A stretch of DNA of 64,000 bases from Treponema sp. UBA792. GTDB lineage: Bacteria; Spirochaetota; Spirochaetia; Treponematales; Treponemataceae. The notes under the pieces were generated by a model, which saw only the letters and a list, made by a program, of their open reading frames with translations, was not told the origin of the DNA and did not search any database. The translations under genes and the position numbers were made by a program. The stretch is taken from the NCBI GenBank assembly GCA_002296965.1, contig DBIW01000031.1, positions 48,572 through 112,571 on the forward strand. Reading direction: 5' to 3'. Positions 36,202 to 44,803 of this stretch are shown piece by piece (positions within the stretch are counted from its first letter, which is position 1; the number at the start of each line of letters is the position of its first letter).

Positions 36202-37176
36202 ATGACAAAAGGATTTAAATTCAAGAATAAGACCGCGGCGGACAAGTCGCTTTCTGTTGTGACGGGAATTTTCCGGACGCTGTTTCTTGTCGGAATGGCT
36301 TATGTCCTGCTTTATCCCGTGCTTTTCCTGCTTTCAAACGCATTCCGGGATCCTGTGGACCGGCTGGATCCGACAATCATCTGGATTCCGAAAACGCTTA
36401 CGCTGAACAACTTTGTCCTTGCGGATGATCTTATTGGATTCAAGGATTCGATAATAAAAACCCTGACAATGCTTGTTCCGTCCGTCGTGCTGCAGGTGTT
36501 CGTGTGTCTGATGGTCGCCTATGGCTTCTCAAGGTTCAAATTCAAGGGCCGGGACATTCTGTTCACGTGCCTGCTGTTCACGATAATTGTTCCGGCATCG
36601 ACGATAATAATTCCTCTTTATGTCCAGTTCCATTTCTTTGATTTTTTCGGTCTTGGACAGCTGCTCCGTCCCTTCAATGGCGGCGAGGCGGTCACAGTGA
36701 ATCTTCTGAATACCGACTGGCCGTTCTATTTGATGTCCGTAACAGGAGTCGGAATCAGAAGCGGACTTTATATCTACATGATAAGGCAGTTCTTCTCCGG
36801 TATGCCAAAGGAGCTGGAGGAGGCGGCTTACGTGGACGGCTGCAATCCTTTCTCCACGTTCATCAGGATAATGGTTCCGAACGTGGGAAGCATAGTGATT
36901 GTTATCGTGCTTTTCTCAATCGTCTGGCACTGGAACGACTATTATCTTTCGGTCATGTTCTATGTGGACAACTATCCGCTGTCGGTCGGAGTTACGGTTC
37001 TTCAGGACAGGCTTCAGCTCCTTGCGGAGCACATGAACGCCGCGGATGTCGCGCTCAGCGAGGCATCAATCCTTGAGGCGGCCTGTTTCGTCGTCATAAT
37101 GCCGCTCCTTGTAATGTATATCTTTGCCCAGAAGTATTTTACGGAAAGTATTACAAGAACCGGACTTGTAGGCTGA
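36202..37176 (+). CDS. ABC sugar permease 2, second pair
   Basis: A 324-residue membrane protein with six helices and EAA loop LEEAAYVDGCNPFSTF. The ATG at 36202 is preferred to the GTG just before it because GGGTAG is better spaced. An insert near residues 145-175 (LGQLLRPFNGGEAV and neighbours) is longer than in MalG. It is followed by a 93-base gap and the second binding-protein gene. Confidence 0.92.
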   Translation: MTKGFKFKNKTAADKSLSVVTGIFRTLFLVGMAYVLLYPVLFLLSNAFRDPVDRLDPTIIWIPKTLTLNNFVLADDLIGFKDSIIKTLTMLVPSVVLQVFVCLMVAYGFSRFKFKGRDILFTCLLFTIIVPASTIIIPLYVQFHFFDFFGLGQLLRPFNGGEAVTVNLLNTDWPFYLMSVTGVGIRSGLYIYMIRQFFSGMPKELEEAAYVDGCNPFSTFIRIMVPNVGSIVIVIVLFSIVWHWNDYYLSVMFYVDNYPLSVGVTVLQDRLQLLAEHMNAADVALSEASILEAACFVVIMPLLVMYIFAQKYFTESITRTGLVG

Positions 37177-37269
37177 CGGGCCCGGCGCAGGGAATTTATT
37201 AAGGAATCTTTATATTTTACCGGGAATTCCGCCTGGAATTTCCGGAGTCATTTTTATCAGGAGGAAAAA

Positions 37270-38982
37270 ATGAAGAAAACAAGAATTGCGGCTCTCATGC
37301 TCGCGCTTGCGGTTTCCGCTCTGTCTGCAAAGGAGAGCGCGGATATTACCGTATTCCGCCCGGCGGTGAATCCGCGCAACAAGAAGGATGTCATGGTCAA
37401 GGCCAAGACCCGCTACGAGAAGGAGACCGGAGGAAAGGTCACGTTCGTGCTGTCCGACTGGGGCAACTGGCAGTCAAAGATTCTTACTTATATGGCAGCC
37501 GGAAACCCGATAGACGTGACGTTCGCAAGAAGCGCGGATTTCCCGAAATTCTACACCAAGGGTTATCTTGAGCCGATTGACGGATATGTCAATCTCAAGA
37601 CTGATTATATGAACATACCCGGTATGGACGCATCGTTCAAATATGACGGGCATTATTATGCCGCATCGCACAAACTGTCAAACCACTACTGGATCGTCAT
37701 TTACAACAAGACGCTCATGGAAGAGGAAGGAATCGCCGAGAAGGATCAGCCTTATGCCCTGTGGCAGAGAGGCGAGTGGGACTGGAACCATCTGCGTTCC
37801 CTTGCGCAGAAACTTACAAAGGATACTACCGGTTCGGGAACAATTGACCGCTGGGGATTCGCCAACTGGTATACCGCTGGACTTATCTATGCGAACGGCG
37901 CGACTCTTACAAATATAGACTCGAATGCGAACATAACCCTGAATTTCGAGGACCAGCGTGTGACCGAGGCTCTCTCTTTCCTTGAGCAGGCGAAGAAGGA
38001 CGGATGGTATCTTCAGGACAACAACATCGCCAAGGACGGAATTCCTAACAGAACCGTCGCGATGATGATGGAGCGCGAGTATTATCCGTCATCGCTTCTT
38101 GCGAACACACGTGACGAGCTCTGCTATGTTCCTGTTCCGTTCGGACCGAGCAACAAGGAAAAGAAGAACATCTTTGAATGTGACGGATACGCCATCGGTG
38201 CCGGTTCTGACAGTCCGACTTATGCCGGAAAATTCATCAACATCTGTCTGGAGGAATGGACTGCCGACGACAAGGCCAACCGCGCGAAAACATGGCCGGA
38301 GGAGATTTTCACGCTCGGCGATACAATGGAGAAGGATGCCTGGTATCCCGGATATACCGAGTCTCCGATTGAGTCGATAATTAACAGCTTCCTCGGCGAG
38401 ATTGTGTGGTCGGGAAATTCTCCTGCGTCCGCAATAGCCGCCTGGACTCCGAAAGCTGTCGCCCTTGTCGCCGATGCGAACAAGCCGATGGGCAAACTTG
38501 AGAAGCTTCCGTTCAAGAAGATAGAAATGGACTTCAAGAAGAAGAAGCAGGCCGAGGCGTTCCGCATGATGCCGGGAACAGACTACAGTTCCGTCGCGGT
38601 CTCCTGGGTTGACGGCGCCGAGGCGATTGACAAAGGTTCGCTCAAGATTTCCATGGATTACGAGAAGGACGGCGCTGATATTACCGGTGCGATTACTGAT
38701 GCCGATAAGCTTGCAATTGTCGGCTGGCGTGAGTATGTGATTGAATTTGATGTCAAGGCGCTCAAGGCTCCGGGCGAGGGCGCTTACGTCTGGGTTCAGG
38801 CGTATCAGGATGAGCTGAACAAATACGGATGGACAAAGAAGGATGTTTCATCTGCAGGAGAAGTCGTCCATGTGTCGGCGACTGTTCTTGATGTCCTCCA
38901 GAACGGAAAAATCCCGCTCCAGTTCGGCGGCCACAACATGAAGGATTTCGTGATTGACAATCTTGTGATTACGGAAAGATAA
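37270..38982 (+). CDS. ABC solute-binding protein with C-terminal carbohydrate-binding-like domain
   Basis: A 570-residue exported protein. Signal peptide 1-19 (ends ALSAK, no lipobox). Residues about 25-415 form a family 1 binding domain (TRYEKETGGKVTFVLSDWGNWQSKI; HYWIVIYNKTLMEEEGI). Residues about 430-570 form a separate beta-sandwich domain ending GHNMKDFVIDNLVITER, the FxxDNxxI close typical of CBM4/9-like modules. AGGAGG five bases before the ATG is ideal. It ends the second transport unit and a strong terminator follows. Very high recent Lys/Gly/Asn codon regularity suggests high expression. A fusion of binding protein and CBM mirrors the 962-residue protein at the other end of the operon, but with the order reversed. 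Confidence 0.9.
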   Translation: MKKTRIAALMLALAVSALSAKESADITVFRPAVNPRNKKDVMVKAKTRYEKETGGKVTFVLSDWGNWQSKILTYMAAGNPIDVTFARSADFPKFYTKGYLEPIDGYVNLKTDYMNIPGMDASFKYDGHYYAASHKLSNHYWIVIYNKTLMEEEGIAEKDQPYALWQRGEWDWNHLRSLAQKLTKDTTGSGTIDRWGFANWYTAGLIYANGATLTNIDSNANITLNFEDQRVTEALSFLEQAKKDGWYLQDNNIAKDGIPNRTVAMMMEREYYPSSLLANTRDELCYVPVPFGPSNKEKKNIFECDGYAIGAGSDSPTYAGKFINICLEEWTADDKANRAKTWPEEIFTLGDTMEKDAWYPGYTESPIESIINSFLGEIVWSGNSPASAIAAWTPKAVALVADANKPMGKLEKLPFKKIEMDFKKKKQAEAFRMMPGTDYSSVAVSWVDGAEAIDKGSLKISMDYEKDGADITGAITDADKLAIVGWREYVIEFDVKALKAPGEGAYVWVQAYQDELNKYGWTKKDVSSAGEVVHVSATVLDVLQNGKIPLQFGGHNMKDFVIDNLVITER

Positions 38983-38994
38983 CAGAATTCTTGT

Positions 38995-39036
38995 TCTGCC
39001 GGAGAAGGAATTTTTCCTTTCCGGCAGATTTTTTTT
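38995..39036 (+). terminator. Intrinsic terminator after the second binding-protein gene
   Basis: TCTGCCGG, then AAGGAA, pair with TTCCTT and CCGGCAGA across a short loop, followed by a run of T residues to 39036. Confidence 0.88.
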
Positions 39037-39080
39037 GTCCGGATTGTCCGATATGCGGAGGTGTCCGGCTGGTGGAGATT

Positions 39081-40517
39081 ATGCTGAAAAAAATGATTCC
39101 TGCCGTTTTGGGACTATGCCTTGTTTTTCCTGCCGCCGCGCAGAAATTTGAGGCCGAGGACGGCGATTTATATGGTGTTACGAAGGCTTCTGAAGTGAAG
39201 GGATTTTCCGGTTCTGGATATGTGCAGTTCATTTCCTATGACCAGAGCTGCGTCGGAGTGAACGTCGATGTCGCAAAGTCCGGTGATTATGCGGTCGTGC
39301 TGAATGCGCGGAATCCTAACGAGGACAGACGCGTCAGTTTAAAAGTTGAATATGATGATGACGGGTTCGTATGCGCCCAGAGGCTGCCGTATTCGCAGAA
39401 ATTCTCACAGATTTATGTGAACAGCGGGGTCTTTCTTGATGAGGGCGGACATACCCTTTATATAACCGGGCTTACCGGAGAATGGCAGCTTGATTCCGTA
39501 GAGATTAAGCCGCTTACGTCCGCGATAAGCAGGAAAATTTCTCCTCCGGCGGAACTTGTCACCAAAAATCCGTCCCGGCAGGCCGCCACGCTCTATAAAT
39601 ATCTTGTGGGAATGCGCGGAAAGGGAATCCTTTCCGGCCAGCAGATTTATGCGGGCACGCCGGAGATAAAGGTAATAAATCAGACGACAGGAAAATATCC
39701 GGCTGTTCTCGGAATTGATCTGATTGACTTCTCTCCGTCGCGCGTTGAGCACGGAACAAGAAGCTCGGTCGTCCGCGAGGCTAAGAGATGGTGGGACGCA
39801 GGCGGTATAATCACCTGCTGCTGGCACTGGAACGCGCCCAAGGATCTTGTGAATCAGGATGTGGAGGGCAAGCGCTGGTATGACGGATTCAGGACAGGAG
39901 CCACAACGTTCAATTTTGTGAACGGGCTTAGAAACCATGACAGCGAGGAATACCGCCTTATGCTGCGCGATATTGATGAGATCGCCGTCCAGCTGAAAAG
40001 TCTTCAGGATGCGGACATTCCTGTTCTGTGGCGTCCGCTTCACGAGGCAAGCGGCGGATGGTTCTGGTGGGGCGCGCACGGAAAGGACAGCTATATCGAG
40101 CTTTACCGTATGCTTTTTGACCGTCTGGTGAATTATCATAAACTGAACAACCTTATCTGGGTATGGAACGGACAGAATCCTGACTGGTATCCCGGAGATG
40201 AGTATGCGGATGTCATCTCCTATGACAGTTATCCGGGAGAACGCAATTACAAACCGCTCCATGATGAGCTGGTTCTGATTCAGGCGGCTACCGCTCAGCC
40301 GAAACTTGTCGCTGTATCGGAAAACGGCGCGCTTCCCGACATAGAGGCCTTGCGGCGGGAGAAAAGTCCCTGGTCCTGGTTCTGTACCTGGAACGGTGAT
40401 TTTGTGCGGACGTCAAAGAACGGGTACAGCGGAAAATTCACGGACATAGACACGTTCAAGAAATTCTATGAGAACGATTATCTGATAACCCGTGACGAGC
40501 TTCCGTCATTCAGATGA
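39081..40517 (+). CDS. Exported GH26 beta-mannanase with N-terminal CBM35-like module
   Basis: A 478-residue endo-beta-1,4-mannanase. Signal peptide 1-17 (ends FPAAAQ). Residues about 18-140 form a CBM35-like module (KFEAEDGDLYG, GFSGSGYVQF, WQLDSVEIKPL). Residues 150-478 are the GH26 barrel: acid/base Glu322 in RPLHEASGGWFWWG, nucleophile Glu414 in AVSENGALPD, and the substrate-contact stretch CWHWNAPKD. It would cut mannan backbones outside the cell or in the periplasm into oligosaccharides for the importers upstream. The ATG at 39081 has GGTGGAG close by (three-base gap), so ATG 39093 is possible. Its stop overlaps the start of the SGNH esterase gene, so the two are translated together. 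Confidence 0.94.
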   Translation: MLKKMIPAVLGLCLVFPAAAQKFEAEDGDLYGVTKASEVKGFSGSGYVQFISYDQSCVGVNVDVAKSGDYAVVLNARNPNEDRRVSLKVEYDDDGFVCAQRLPYSQKFSQIYVNSGVFLDEGGHTLYITGLTGEWQLDSVEIKPLTSAISRKISPPAELVTKNPSRQAATLYKYLVGMRGKGILSGQQIYAGTPEIKVINQTTGKYPAVLGIDLIDFSPSRVEHGTRSSVVREAKRWWDAGGIITCCWHWNAPKDLVNQDVEGKRWYDGFRTGATTFNFVNGLRNHDSEEYRLMLRDIDEIAVQLKSLQDADIPVLWRPLHEASGGWFWWGAHGKDSYIELYRMLFDRLVNYHKLNNLIWVWNGQNPDWYPGDEYADVISYDSYPGERNYKPLHDELVLIQAATAQPKLVAVSENGALPDIEALRREKSPWSWFCTWNGDFVRTSKNGYSGKFTDIDTFKKFYENDYLITRDELPSFR

Positions 40518-41737
40518 GGTGCCGGATGAGAAGATTTTTTTTGTGCGCGCTGGCGGCATTTTCCGTCGCGGTTCTGCCCCTGTGCGCGTCTGGAGACAAT
40601 TTTATGGAAGAAAACGCTGAAGTCAGAATTCAGAATGTGATGGCGAAGCTCCGCCGCGGCGAACGCGTGAAAATCGCCGCGCTCGGAGGCTCAATCACCA
40701 CGGGCTATAATTCCAATCCCATAAATGCAAACAGCTGGGCCGCCCGGACCGCCGGATGGTTCAGAAGCAAGGCCGCGGAAAGCGGGTGCGAGCTCACGTT
40801 CGCGAATGAGGGCGTAAGCGGAACGGACTCGGCGTTCGCGTCGGTCAGAGTTGGGGATCATATAAAGGCAATCGGCGCGGACATGGTTATTCTTGAATTC
40901 GCCATGAATGACCAGTGGCTTGATCCGAAAGTCCGCCGCCGTACCTACGAGGGTGTGATCCGGCAGATGATGAACGGAACGGATACCGCGGTTCTGGCGC
41001 TTTTCGTGAACGAGCGCAAGCCTCCTTATTCAGGCCAGCAGTATGAACAGCAGCCAATCTGTGAGTATTACCATATTCCGTATGTCAGCTGGAAGGACTG
41101 CGTTTTCTCCGCCAATCCGAATGCTGACTTTGATGAATTTTTTGACGGCGAGGAGTCTGTGCACCCGAACAATGCGGGACACGCCTCGATAGCCTCGTTC
41201 ATTACGGAATGGCTTGAAAATACATGGAGAAATCTTCCGCCTGACTCCGGAATTCCGTCTCCGGTCAGGGAGCTTCCTGTGCCGCTTACCGATGACGGCT
41301 TTGAATTCCCCCGGTATTATCACCGGGACAACATCTCGCCGGTTTCAAATTCCGGCTGGACGGCGGGAAGTCCTGTCCACACGGAATGGGTTTCGCATGG
41401 TCAGGCCAGACAGGGGTGGCAGTCGGCTGAGGCCGGCGCTGAGATGACTTTTGAGCTTGAGGGAACTTCCGTGGGAATAACCTACTGCGAGAGCGACCAG
41501 TTCAGGGACGCGCAGGCCTGGGTCACATTGCCGGACGGGACCGAATCTCCGAAGGTCATACTGAACTGCTTCCAGGCGAACAGAAGGGGCTACCTCGGCT
41601 GGGCCTATAAGGAGATAGTCAGCGGCGCCGGGCCGGAGAAATACACCCTTCATGTGGTGGTGTCGCGCCGCGCGTCAAAAAGCCGCGAGGGTAAGCCCGC
41701 CAACATCACCGGAATCATCGTGACCGGGAAAAAATAA
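40514..41737 (+). CDS. Exported SGNH acetyl esterase with C-terminal jelly-roll (CE17-like architecture)
   Basis: A 407-residue protein. A signal peptide (about 5-25, ends PLCAS) is followed by an SGNH domain: catalytic serine in LGGSITTGYN, block II in EGVSGTDSAF, block III in FAMNDQW and the DxxH-type end in ESVHPNNAGH. Residues about 265-407 form a second beta-sandwich (WQSAEAGAEMTFELEGTSVG), CBM35-like. SGNH followed by such a module is the build reported for the CE17 mannan acetyl esterase of a gut Firmicute. With the mannanase it would deacetylate mannan outside the cell. ATG 40514 overlaps the mannanase stop; ATG 40526, four bases after AGGTG, is an alternative start. Confidence 0.85.
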   Translation: MRCRMRRFFLCALAAFSVAVLPLCASGDNFMEENAEVRIQNVMAKLRRGERVKIAALGGSITTGYNSNPINANSWAARTAGWFRSKAAESGCELTFANEGVSGTDSAFASVRVGDHIKAIGADMVILEFAMNDQWLDPKVRRRTYEGVIRQMMNGTDTAVLALFVNERKPPYSGQQYEQQPICEYYHIPYVSWKDCVFSANPNADFDEFFDGEESVHPNNAGHASIASFITEWLENTWRNLPPDSGIPSPVRELPVPLTDDGFEFPRYYHRDNISPVSNSGWTAGSPVHTEWVSHGQARQGWQSAEAGAEMTFELEGTSVGITYCESDQFRDAQAWVTLPDGTESPKVILNCFQANRRGYLGWAYKEIVSGAGPEKYTLHVVVSRRASKSREGKPANITGIIVTGKK

Positions 41738-41778
41738 ATTCCGTTTTACGGGCGCCGTGTCTCCCGATGTTCCTTGTA

Positions 41779-41807
41779 TTGTTAAAAAGGGCATAAACCG
41801 GTATAAT
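41779..41807 (+). promoter_or_regulatory. Promoter of the EF-G paralogue gene
   Basis: TTGTTA (41779-41784), 17-base spacer, perfect TATAAT (41802-41807), about 39 bases before the ATG. It separates this gene from the mannan block. Confidence 0.75.
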
Positions 41808-41846
41808 GGGCGGAAATATTTCTGCCGGAATATTATCAGAGGTTTT

Positions 41847-43901
41847 ATGTCACTTGATAAAATGAGAAACATCGGGATTATGGCGCATATCGACGCCGGA
41901 AAGACCACGACCACGGAACGGATTCTGTATTATACAAAAAAAATCCATAAAATCGGGGAGATTGACGACGGGCAGGCCACCATGGACTGGATGGCTCAGG
42001 AGCAGGAAAGGGGAATCACGATTTGCTCCGCCGCCACAACCACTTATTGGAAAAACTACCAGATAAATATCATAGACACGCCCGGACACGTTGATTTTAC
42101 CGCGGAGGTGGAGCGTTCACTCCGTGTTCTCGACGGGGCGGTGGCGGTAATCTGCGCTGTTGACGGTGTCCAGCCGCAGACGGAAACCGTATGGAAGCAG
42201 GCGGATGAATTCAATGTGCCGCGTCTGTGCTTTATGAACAAGATGGATCGTGTCGGTGCTGATTTCTTCGGCTCGATGGCTGATGTCCACGAAAAATTCG
42301 GAGCGGAATGTCTTGCGCTGCAGATTCCAATCGGGCAGGGGCCTGATTTTGAGGGTGTCATTGATCTTCTTGAGATGAAGGAAATCCGCTGGAACGCCGA
42401 TGACGAGGGCGAGACGTTCACCTGTTCGGACATTGATGCTTCAAGGCGGGACGAGGCGGACAAATGGCGTGAAAAGCTTGTCGATCAGGTCGCGTCCTAC
42501 GATGATGCGCTGGGAGAGATTTATCTTGAGGGCGGTGAGATAACGTCCGCACAGCTTAAGGCATCGATAAGGGAAGGGACGATAAAGAGAAGGTTCGTTC
42601 CTTTCGTCATGGGCTCCGCAAGACATAATCAGGGTGTTCAGCCGCTGATAGACGCGGTCATAGATTATCTTCCCGCTCCGGACGAGGTTCCTCCTGCCGC
42701 CGGAATTCACGTGAAAAAGGACAGAGAGGAGCCGGTCACCGTGCCGTGTGATCCCTCAAAGATGGCGCTGGGACTCGTGTTCAAGATTCAGTATGACCGC
42801 GAGATGGGACCGCTCTGCTACGTCAGAATGTATTCGGGAAAAATCTCGTCCGGGACGCAGGTGTACAACATAAACAAGAGAAAGCGGGAACGCGTGAACA
42901 GAATTCTCAGAATGCATGCGGACAAAAGCGAGCCGATGGACAGCGTCTCCGCCGGAGATATAGCGGTTTTTATCGGAATGAAGCTGGCTCAGACAGGTGA
43001 TTCCGTAGGAACCGAGGCTTTCACCGTGCTCCTGGAGGAACCTGTCTTCCCTCAGCCTGTGATTTCCGTCGCGTTGGAGCCGGAAAGCATGTCCGAGCGT
43101 GACAAGATGAACGAGACCCTTGCCCTTCTTTCCCGCGAGGATCCGACTTTCACATATCACGAGGATGCGGAGACCGGCCAGCTTATCATAAGCGGAATGG
43201 GCGAGCTGCATCTTGATGTTCTTGTGACCAGAATGAGGGATGATTTCGGCGTGAAGTGCAATGTCGGCGCTCCTCAGGTGACTTACCGCGAGTCAATATC
43301 AAATGAGGCTGAGACATCCTGCGAATTCAGCCGTGTCCTTGCCGGAAAGGAGAACACCGCCGGACTTACGGTGAAGGTTGCGCCGTGCGAGAAGGGCAGC
43401 GGAAATTCCTACACCTGTACTGTCAGACATGGTGATATTCCCGACGCGATTTTTGAGGCCGTGGAGAACAGTTTCAGGAATTCCCTTGACTCGGGAATCC
43501 GTTTCGGCTATCCATGCACTGATATAGCAGTCACAGTTACTGCGATAGATTACAATGAGCTCACATCTACACCGTTCGCATTCGAGGCCTGCGCGGCTCA
43601 GGCTTTTGACAAGGTGTGTTCCGAGGCCGGTCCGCAGATTCTTGAGCCGGTGATGAATGTCGATATTTCATGTCCCAAGGAATTTGTAGGTCCCGCGAGC
43701 AGTCAGCTGACGCAGCGCGGCGGAAACATAATGGGGCAGGACAGCAAGGCTTCCGGAGAGATAATCCATGCCCAGGCTCCCATGGCGAAGATGTTCGGAT
43801 TCAGCACGAATCTCCGTTCAGCCACACAGGGACGGGCTTCTTTCAGTATGGAATTCAGCCACTTTCAGGTTAAGGCCGGCGGACTGAATTCTTCCTATTA
43901 G
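41847..43901 (+). CDS. fusA: Elongation factor G paralogue
   Basis: A 684-residue translational GTPase: AHIDAGKTTTTER (P loop), QERGITICSAAT (switch I end), DTPGHVDF (switch II), NKMD in FMNKMDRVGADFF, then domains II to V. Start at 41847 with AGAGG before it; the longer frame from 41757 includes the promoter. Domain IV begins oddly: the usual QSGGRGQYGH loop is replaced by KENTAGLTVKV, a strong change at the tip that reaches the decoding site. Spirochaetes have two EF-G types, one for translocation and one reported for ribosome recycling; this altered domain IV suggests a specialised paralogue, but which one I cannot say from one copy. Confidence 0.9.
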   Translation: MSLDKMRNIGIMAHIDAGKTTTTERILYYTKKIHKIGEIDDGQATMDWMAQEQERGITICSAATTTYWKNYQINIIDTPGHVDFTAEVERSLRVLDGAVAVICAVDGVQPQTETVWKQADEFNVPRLCFMNKMDRVGADFFGSMADVHEKFGAECLALQIPIGQGPDFEGVIDLLEMKEIRWNADDEGETFTCSDIDASRRDEADKWREKLVDQVASYDDALGEIYLEGGEITSAQLKASIREGTIKRRFVPFVMGSARHNQGVQPLIDAVIDYLPAPDEVPPAAGIHVKKDREEPVTVPCDPSKMALGLVFKIQYDREMGPLCYVRMYSGKISSGTQVYNINKRKRERVNRILRMHADKSEPMDSVSAGDIAVFIGMKLAQTGDSVGTEAFTVLLEEPVFPQPVISVALEPESMSERDKMNETLALLSREDPTFTYHEDAETGQLIISGMGELHLDVLVTRMRDDFGVKCNVGAPQVTYRESISNEAETSCEFSRVLAGKENTAGLTVKVAPCEKGSGNSYTCTVRHGDIPDAIFEAVENSFRNSLDSGIRFGYPCTDIAVTVTAIDYNELTSTPFAFEACAAQAFDKVCSEAGPQILEPVMNVDISCPKEFVGPASSQLTQRGGNIMGQDSKASGEIIHAQAPMAKMFGFSTNLRSATQGRASFSMEFSHFQVKAGGLNSSY

Positions 43902-43917
43902 TAGTCAGGGAGGCGTT

Positions 43918-44799
43918 ATGGTTTCAGGTGTAAAAAAAGAGTCAGGCGGCAAGAAACCCTCAATATCCTACTGGTCAAAGGAAAAATGCCTGTGTCCTGT
44001 ATGCAAGAAGAATTTCCAGCGTGAGATAATGCTGAGCGGAAACGGACGCATGATTGCCGGCGGTCTTACCGACGAGCTGCATAGAATTTTCGAGCCTTCC
44101 GCGAAATTCGGAAGGGTGTATCCGCTTATATATGACATCGGCGCCTGTCCCCACTGCTATTCGGCCTTTTTCTGGTCAGACTTCAAGGAAATTAAGAATA
44201 CCGCGGTTCTTGACAAGCTTTATGATGATATGAACGCGCGGAAAACGGCGGTGGAAACCGTATTTCCGTATTTCAATCTGAGCAAGGAGCGGACTCTTTT
44301 TGACGGGGCGGCGATGTATTATCTCGCGCTTCTTAGTTACGGTTCCGTAGGTGTCGAGATGATTCCCACAATGAAGATGGCGATAATCTCTCTGCGTCTC
44401 GCCTGGCTTTGCGGCGAGCTTGATGTCAGGTGTCCGGAACATAATTATGATTATGTGGCCCAGGTTTTTTACCGGAAAGCGTTGTTCCTTTATGAGCAGG
44501 CCGTTCTGAATGAGATGAACCGCACGGAGAAAAGTTCCACCCTGAGCAATTTCGGTCCGGATATGGACAAGAACTACGGATGGGACGGGGTTATTTATCT
44601 TTGCGGGCTGCTTGAGTACAAATACGGTCAGCAGACTGATATGCAGCTCCGTCTTAAAAAGCTAAGCGAGTCAAAGACGGCGATTGCAAGGATATTCGGC
44701 CTCGGAAAATCGTCAAAGAACAAACCAGGACCGCTTCTGGAGCACGCAAGAAACCTTTATGACAAGCTGTCAAAGGTTGTCAGCGACGACGAATTCTGA
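43918..44799 (+). CDS. DUF2225 family protein
   Basis: A 293-residue cytoplasmic protein. Near the N-terminus two CxxC pairs (CLCPVCKKNF and GACPHCYSAFFW) probably bind zinc; the family is known as DUF2225 and often has helical TPR-like repeats after it, as here (residues about 100-290, e.g. AAMYYLALLSYGSVG). Its function is not established. GGAGG precedes the ATG closely (GGGAGGCGTTATG). It lies between the EF-G paralogue and truA, likely in the same transcript as both. Confidence 0.85.
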   Translation: MVSGVKKESGGKKPSISYWSKEKCLCPVCKKNFQREIMLSGNGRMIAGGLTDELHRIFEPSAKFGRVYPLIYDIGACPHCYSAFFWSDFKEIKNTAVLDKLYDDMNARKTAVETVFPYFNLSKERTLFDGAAMYYLALLSYGSVGVEMIPTMKMAIISLRLAWLCGELDVRCPEHNYDYVAQVFYRKALFLYEQAVLNEMNRTEKSSTLSNFGPDMDKNYGWDGVIYLCGLLEYKYGQQTDMQLRLKKLSESKTAIARIFGLGKSSKNKPGPLLEHARNLYDKLSKVVSDDEF

Positions 44800-44803
44800 G
44801 ACG

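Noticed and set aside
37225..37240. AATTCC-GCCT-GGAATT inverted repeat before the second binding-protein gene
   Set aside because: GGAATTCC-like strings are very common in this sequence, so a 6-base-pair repeat of them is not good evidence for an operator.
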